A program made the position numbers and the translations under genes. Source: Salvator merianae (Eukaryota; Chordata; Lepidosauria; Squamata; Teiidae). From it: a DNA stretch of 64,000 nucleotides. Of this stretch, positions 59,941-64,000 are shown piece by piece (the first letter of the stretch is position 1; each line of letters opens with the position of its first letter). The notes below the pieces were generated by a model. The model saw only the letters and a program-made list of their open reading frames with translations. It was not told the origin of the DNA and made no database searches. Where the stretch lies: positions 130,297,936 through 130,361,935 of the forward strand of contig QVOM02000034.1 of NCBI GenBank assembly GCA_003586115.2. The letters run 5' to 3'.

Positions 59941-60298
59941 CTAGAAATGTGCATGAACAAAATTTGAATTTTCGATTCGCTGTTGACAGAAAAATCTGTA
60001 TTTTTGCTTTGACAGTGAGTTGCAGTGTTGAAAAAGGGTTTTTTCATGTTAGTTTTTGTGGTTTTCATAATGTTTTCCTGATTGAAAATGCCCTTTTCAT
60101 GGGTTAAAACACAGCAAAAATGTGAATATTTGAATGAATATTCTACTTTGGCAAAGGAAGAGGCTGGTTCATTTCAATCAAACTCTGAAAATGCAAAAAA
60201 AAAAAAAAAAACACATTTTCAATTCATTTTGAATATCTGTGAATGTGAAATATTTGACTAAAAGTACAAACACAAAACAAATTTTGCACATCTCTAGT
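59941..60298. mobile_element. Inverted-repeat element with TA target site (Tc1/mariner-type size)
   Basis: The ends CTAGAAATGTGCA and TGCACATCTCTAG are inverted repeats, continued by ACAAAATTTG against CAAATTTTG. TA at each end fits a Tc1/mariner-type target duplication. The interior is about 330 bp, AT-rich and non-coding, with an A17 run at 60197-60213. A decayed element with similar ends may occupy 51013-51510. Confidence 0.55.
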
Positions 60299-61550
60299 AC
60301 AGATTTCATCGCATGTGCACAATGTAGATGCGGCATTTACGGCCTGTTTTCAAGTTGGCATATTCAAATGATGCTTAAAGTGGGGTATTCAAAAGAACCC
60401 CCTGAATTGTTTTTAAGACTGTTAAAGGTAGTCCAAGGGTACCTTTTGCAAAAGAGGTGCCTTCAGACTATGATATGCCCAGTTTTCTGTTTCCCCCTCA
60501 AGCAGCGGCAGCCCGTGCCTTAAGGGCGGGTGTTCGCGCAAGTGCCATGGCCATTCGCACGAGTGGCATGGCCGTTCTCCGGGCCTCCGTAGTGACACAG
60601 CAGGTCGCCGTGTCACCTTCTCTTAAGGCAAGGTGGAGACCAAAGTGAGGAATATAAGCAAAAGAAGCAGAGGTGGGAAGAGCAAAGTTAATGTGAAGTA
60701 AAGAGGAAAGTGAAGTGAAGAAAAAAAACACTAAAGGCAATGAAGGGAAAGCAGGGAGCAGTAAGAATTCTGTTTTTCCCATGATCTTATCTCTTCCCTG
60801 GTCAGGGGCACTGTCAGAAGCAGACAAAAAGCTTCAAAAGCACACGTGAGGGGGAGAATCAAGCCACTTTGATTTCGCAGCACGCAGCAAACCTCAGGGG
60901 GTGGGGAGCAAGTTCAAGCCTTATCTCCAAAGTGATCTCAGCAGAGAGGTTTGCTCATAGCTCTCTGGAACCCAAGTACACACACAGCACACGAAGTTCA
61001 GTTCTTGCTGGACCCTGAAGAAAAGAAAAGTTCAGCTCTTGGTGAAGGAAGGACATAGCAGATTCCAGTGGAAGCAAGAGATGCAGTGGACTTTGGGATG
61101 ATCAAAGACAATGAATGGAGGAGATTGCCTATTTTTATATCTAAAAACTTACCCTCGAGTCAGGCATGGAACAGGGATACTTCAATAGGAAATGAGTTGG
61201 CCAATAGATTGGGCAACTTTCAGGCTTTTGAAAACACGTTAACAAGTTGTATTAATCTGATCAGTTACTCAATTTGGGCACCCATATTATCATACTGCAG
61301 CTGCTTTTATTCAAGGTGTGAACTCTAGCTGCTTAAGTATCACCTTCCTGCAACAGGCTGACGAGGTTAGGTTATTGTGTAGTGCAAATCACTTTTGATA
61401 AAAGAGAGTTTAGGCAGGAAAAATGGGAATTGTCAAAGATTTGAGTCAGTGGACCCAAGTGGAGATGCATCAGAATGATGGTATCTATTCCACATCCACA
61501 CTTTCTATTGTCTGAAATGGAACTCTGACCTGAGCTAAACTTCCATTGCT
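60299..61550. other. Intron 3, with a small GC-rich inverted-repeat patch
   Basis: 60490-60640 is GC-rich and contains GTGCCATGGCCATTCGCACG with GAGTGGCATGGCC, a partly palindromic arrangement. It may be another short DNA element. Nothing else is recognised. Confidence 0.4.
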
Positions 61551-61990
61551 TTAAAAGGGTAAGACCCAGCGTGCTGGCAGCTATTTGTACTATTCATGTG
61601 TTGGAACAGCCAGTACTGGGTCAGCAACAAGGGAAGTGCAAACGGCCCGGCTAGGGCAGGCCAGATTGCAGTGGAAATGTGTGAGGCAACATCCGGCATG
61701 TGCTTGTACGTTGCCATGGTGAGCTGGATGCTGCGCATGACTGTGCAGCCACAGTCGCGTCCCCATGCCCACTTGCTGTCCACATGTAGAAGAGGGTGTG
61801 GGTGCTTGGTTGCTGGAGTGATGCAGCAGCTCTTGGTAAATGTGTGGAATGCTAAAAAGCAGTCCACAGCCAGATTGCTTGGGGGAGGCTTGTGGCAACT
61901 TCTGATGAGTTGCTGTGGCTCCCCACTGTGGATAGAGCATTCCAGCAAGCAGCCTGGATCACTCCATTCCACTAGTGCAAACAGGCTGTT
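61551..61990. mobile_element. GC-rich block ending with the local family's terminal motif
   Basis: The block is richer in GC and CpG than its flanks and ends AGTGCAAACAGGCTGTT, the reverse complement of the GGCCTGTTTGCACTT terminus of the family at 4.4-19.5 kb. A second GAAGTGCAAACGGCC lies at 61634-61648 in the same orientation, so the ends are not a simple pair. The 145- and 144-codon frames in it have no known product. Confidence 0.35.
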
Positions 61991-62401
61991 GTTTCTTTAT
62001 ACAAAGATGGGAGATAATCCCACTCAGTGAGAGAGAATAAATGCCACTGGTCGTCTTACTGCTTTTTCCACCCTCATGATAAATAATGTACCTGTACCAT
62101 CTTATTGTGAGTAGGAAAATATGAGTTCAGAACAGTTTCAAATATACCATACACTTCACACACACTTCAGTTTGGTTCACTATGGGATTGGACCCCAAAA
62201 AATAGGGTTCGGTTTGATAGTCAACCTTCCAAGCAAGAGATGTTCAAACAGGGTTCATTCACACCCAGTTCACTACAGTCCTAGTGAAAACATTGTGTAA
62301 TGATGGAGTGAATGACTCTAGAAAAATGCTTTGTGGCAAAAGTGCTTTAGTGACAGTAGTAAAATGTGGAAAAACCGTTGTTTTTATCTTTGTTCTTTCA
62401 G

Positions 62402-62484
62402 GTAGCAGAAAAGAAAGGGAAAGAAGGAAAAGCAGTGTTTGGAGGCGCAGTTGTCAGCTCTCTGTATCAAGAAGAAACCATCAG
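62402..62484 (+). CDS. ACBD6: ACBD6 coding exon 4 (linker between acyl-CoA-binding and ankyrin regions)
   Basis: This 83-nt exon encodes residues 147-173 and two bases of Arg174. It reads VAEKKGKEGKAVFGG then AVVSSLYQEETI, matching the human linker (EKKGKE...FGGPVISSLYHEETIR). The acceptor is TTTGTTCTTTCAG and the donor is ATCAG|GTGAAT. It enters in phase 0 after exon 3 and leaves after two bases. The intron before it is 32,137 bp. The remaining exons, which in vertebrates encode the FDYCRENN segment and the ankyrin repeats, are not found before 64000, so the gene is cut by the window edge. Confidence 0.93.
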
Positions 62485-64000
62485 GTGAATCTCCCTGATA
62501 TTTTTATGTCTTCATTTTCATTCAGTGTTTGTTTAGAATATCAGCAAATGTTGGTTTTCAACCTGATAATAAATGACAGGAAAGAACTTTCTAGGTCTGC
62601 TGTTGTTTAAATCAATAACTGTCTATATTGTTGCCAGGTACTTATTTTTTCCTAGAATGAAACATTTGAGAATTGAAAATATGCTTTTTCTGTGTTTTAA
62701 TCACTGTTAAGCTTTTACATATTTATCAGAAGTATTTTGCAGTTATAGTACTTATCTGGAAAATATTGGTTAGTTATTATAATAAGGTTAACATTGAATC
62801 CTCTTATGAACTGTTCATATATGAGAAAAAAAAATCTGAAATTTGCTTATTCATATTGACATTGTAAAGATTTTACTTCTAAGTAAACATGTAAGATTGT
62901 GTTGTAATCCTTTTTTTAAAAAATCAACTTAAAATGCTGTTCAGAGTTTATGGATAAAAATGTAGTTGTTAAATACTACTGGTCCCAAAGAAAAAGGTGT
63001 TGTATTTTTAAAATTGTAGTAAAAAAGTAAAGTTCTAGCTTGAGGTCAGCTTTTGAAGCAAAAAAGATAGAAAGGAAGTAAACTGGAAAATCTATGATTA
63101 TGCAGCATGACATTTTTGGTTGATTAAAGGAACCTAGGAAACTGAAGATTTGAAATCATAGCAAATGTATCAGTGTTGCATAAAGATACAAATTTTTCAT
63201 TTGGATGGCTACTACCAACTAAACAGAGTCAAATTATTTGTTTAACTAGAATAGGACTCATTTTTTTCTTGGTTAATTGGTTATCAGTGGTTTAACAAAT
63301 CTGAAGATTATCTTTTCAAAAAAGCTTTCAGCCATTCATTTTTGAAGTACCAAAGGAAGTTAGAATTTATCAAAGGAAACCTTCTTTTAAGGGTAGTATT
63401 AATGATTTTTAGGTCCTATTAGAACACCATGTCAGAATCAAATCTATTTTGACTCCTATTTATATCCTTTTAAATATGAATGATATCCAAAGGTCAACAG
63501 AAACAGGACATGCAACCTTTTTTTGGCAGTACTGTACTTGCACAACAAAGGAACCTTTAACAACAACAACACTTTGCAAAAATATGAAGCATTTTTTTTC
63601 CTGAAGAGTTATTATTTTAAAGGTTTGATAAGCTTGCAGATGTTTGTCTTTGTCCATATTTAAGCTATGCACATGACCTGAGGACTCTGGATGAGAATTG
63701 GGAAACTTTGGAATCTAGATTAATGTGCAGGTAAAGATTTAAACAAATGGAAGTATTATGAAGAGAAATGACTCTTCAGAACGTAAAAAAAAAAAAAAAA
63801 AGACAAGACCTTTTACTGAACCAAATACAAAACAGTAGACATTTCAACCTCAAGACTTCTAACCTCTTTTCCTTGTTGGTAACTGAGGGTTGCAGTTTTT
63901 GTATGTACAAAGCCTCCAGGATTTTCTTACTCATCTTCTTCCTTTCTCTTGCTAATATGCTGGTCTCAATATTTATCACTTCATCCCTATGTTTGTCTTG
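62485..64000 (+). other. ACBD6: ACBD6 intron 4 (start only)
   Basis: It begins GTGAAT after exon 4 and runs to the window edge. It is AT-rich and, apart from a Penelope-like piece at the right edge, shows nothing. I looked for the next conserved ACBD6 segment (FDYCRENN) and did not find it. Confidence 0.8.
63790..64000 (-). mobile_element. Penelope-like element C-terminal fragment (possible GIY-YIG region end)
   Basis: The minus strand encodes ILARERKKMSKKILEALYIQ followed by KLQPSVTNKEKRLEV. This resembles the segment near the end of Penelope-like proteins (KIKEALYIQK ... LNRD), at the end of the GIY-YIG nuclease domain. The frame is open from about 63979 leftwards and then runs into an A/T run at 63786-63802. 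The element continues beyond the window. No catalytic GIY-YIG residues are visible here. Confidence 0.45.

Larger units (their letters stand above)
30265..62401 (+). other. ACBD6: ACBD6 intron 3 (about 32 kb)
   Basis: GTATGC donor and TTTGTTCTTTCAG acceptor join exons 3 and 4 in phase 0. The intron makes up half of the window. No further coding exon is recognised inside it, and the inserts I can name are transposable elements and simple repeats. Confidence 0.88.

Noticed and set aside
61535..62030. Overlapping 145-, 116- and 144-codon frames on both strands
   Set aside because: They are open in several frames at once because of GC content. Likely part of a DNA element related to the upstream family.

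Overview
This window looks like nuclear DNA from a squamate reptile, more probably a lizard than a snake. No mitochondrial, bacterial or viral gene set is visible. One vertebrate gene with GT-AG introns is recognisable. The interspersed repeats are BovB (RTE) LINEs, L2/CR1-type LINEs with the tail found in lizards, an L1, Penelope-like pieces, tRNA-derived SINEs with a CAACAAC end, a 5S-rRNA-like SINE and many short inverted-repeat DNA elements. BovB together with L1, L2-type and Penelope-like elements argues against birds, crocodiles and mammals. The species cannot be named from the sequence alone.

The recognisable gene is ACBD6 (acyl-CoA-binding domain containing 6), on the + strand. Its CpG-rich promoter lies at about 23.9 kb. 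Four coding exons lie at 24042-24317, 26963-27027, 30168-30264 and 62402-62484. They join in phase to give the first 173 codons plus two bases of codon 174: a Ser/Pro/Gly-rich N-terminus, the complete acyl-CoA-binding domain and the start of the linker. The ankyrin-repeat half must lie beyond 64000. Intron 3 is about 32 kb.

Region by region: 1-23900 is intergenic DNA with no coding exon I can recognise. It holds five same-strand copies of one short inverted-repeat element between 4.4 and 19.5 kb, a GC-rich inverted-repeat element at 15.4-16.1 kb, a Penelope-like inverted pair around an inserted element at 12.5-13.1 kb, simple repeats and one assembly gap (7606-7616). 23900-24317 is promoter plus exon 1. 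Introns 1 and 2 (24318-30167) hold two BovB 3' ends, a 5S-derived SINE beside exon 2 and another LINE 3' end. Intron 3 (30265-62401) holds a pogo/Tigger-like MITE, a long palindrome, a recent 69-bp tandem duplication, a G/T-rich strand-asymmetric tract followed by a ~70-bp degenerate tandem array, a ~1.65-kb L2-like LINE with a mutated reverse-transcriptase active site, a CR1 3' end, and L1 ORF2 pieces out of their normal order with a palindromic MITE between them. The window ends in intron 4, with a Penelope-like fragment at its right edge.

I found no evidence for a new multi-gene system. The parts most worth a second look are small: the clustered inverted-repeat family upstream of ACBD6, the hammerhead-like core in the Penelope-like copy, the 40.4-41.75 kb tandem/asymmetric block, and an upstream ORF overlapping the ACBD6 start codon.
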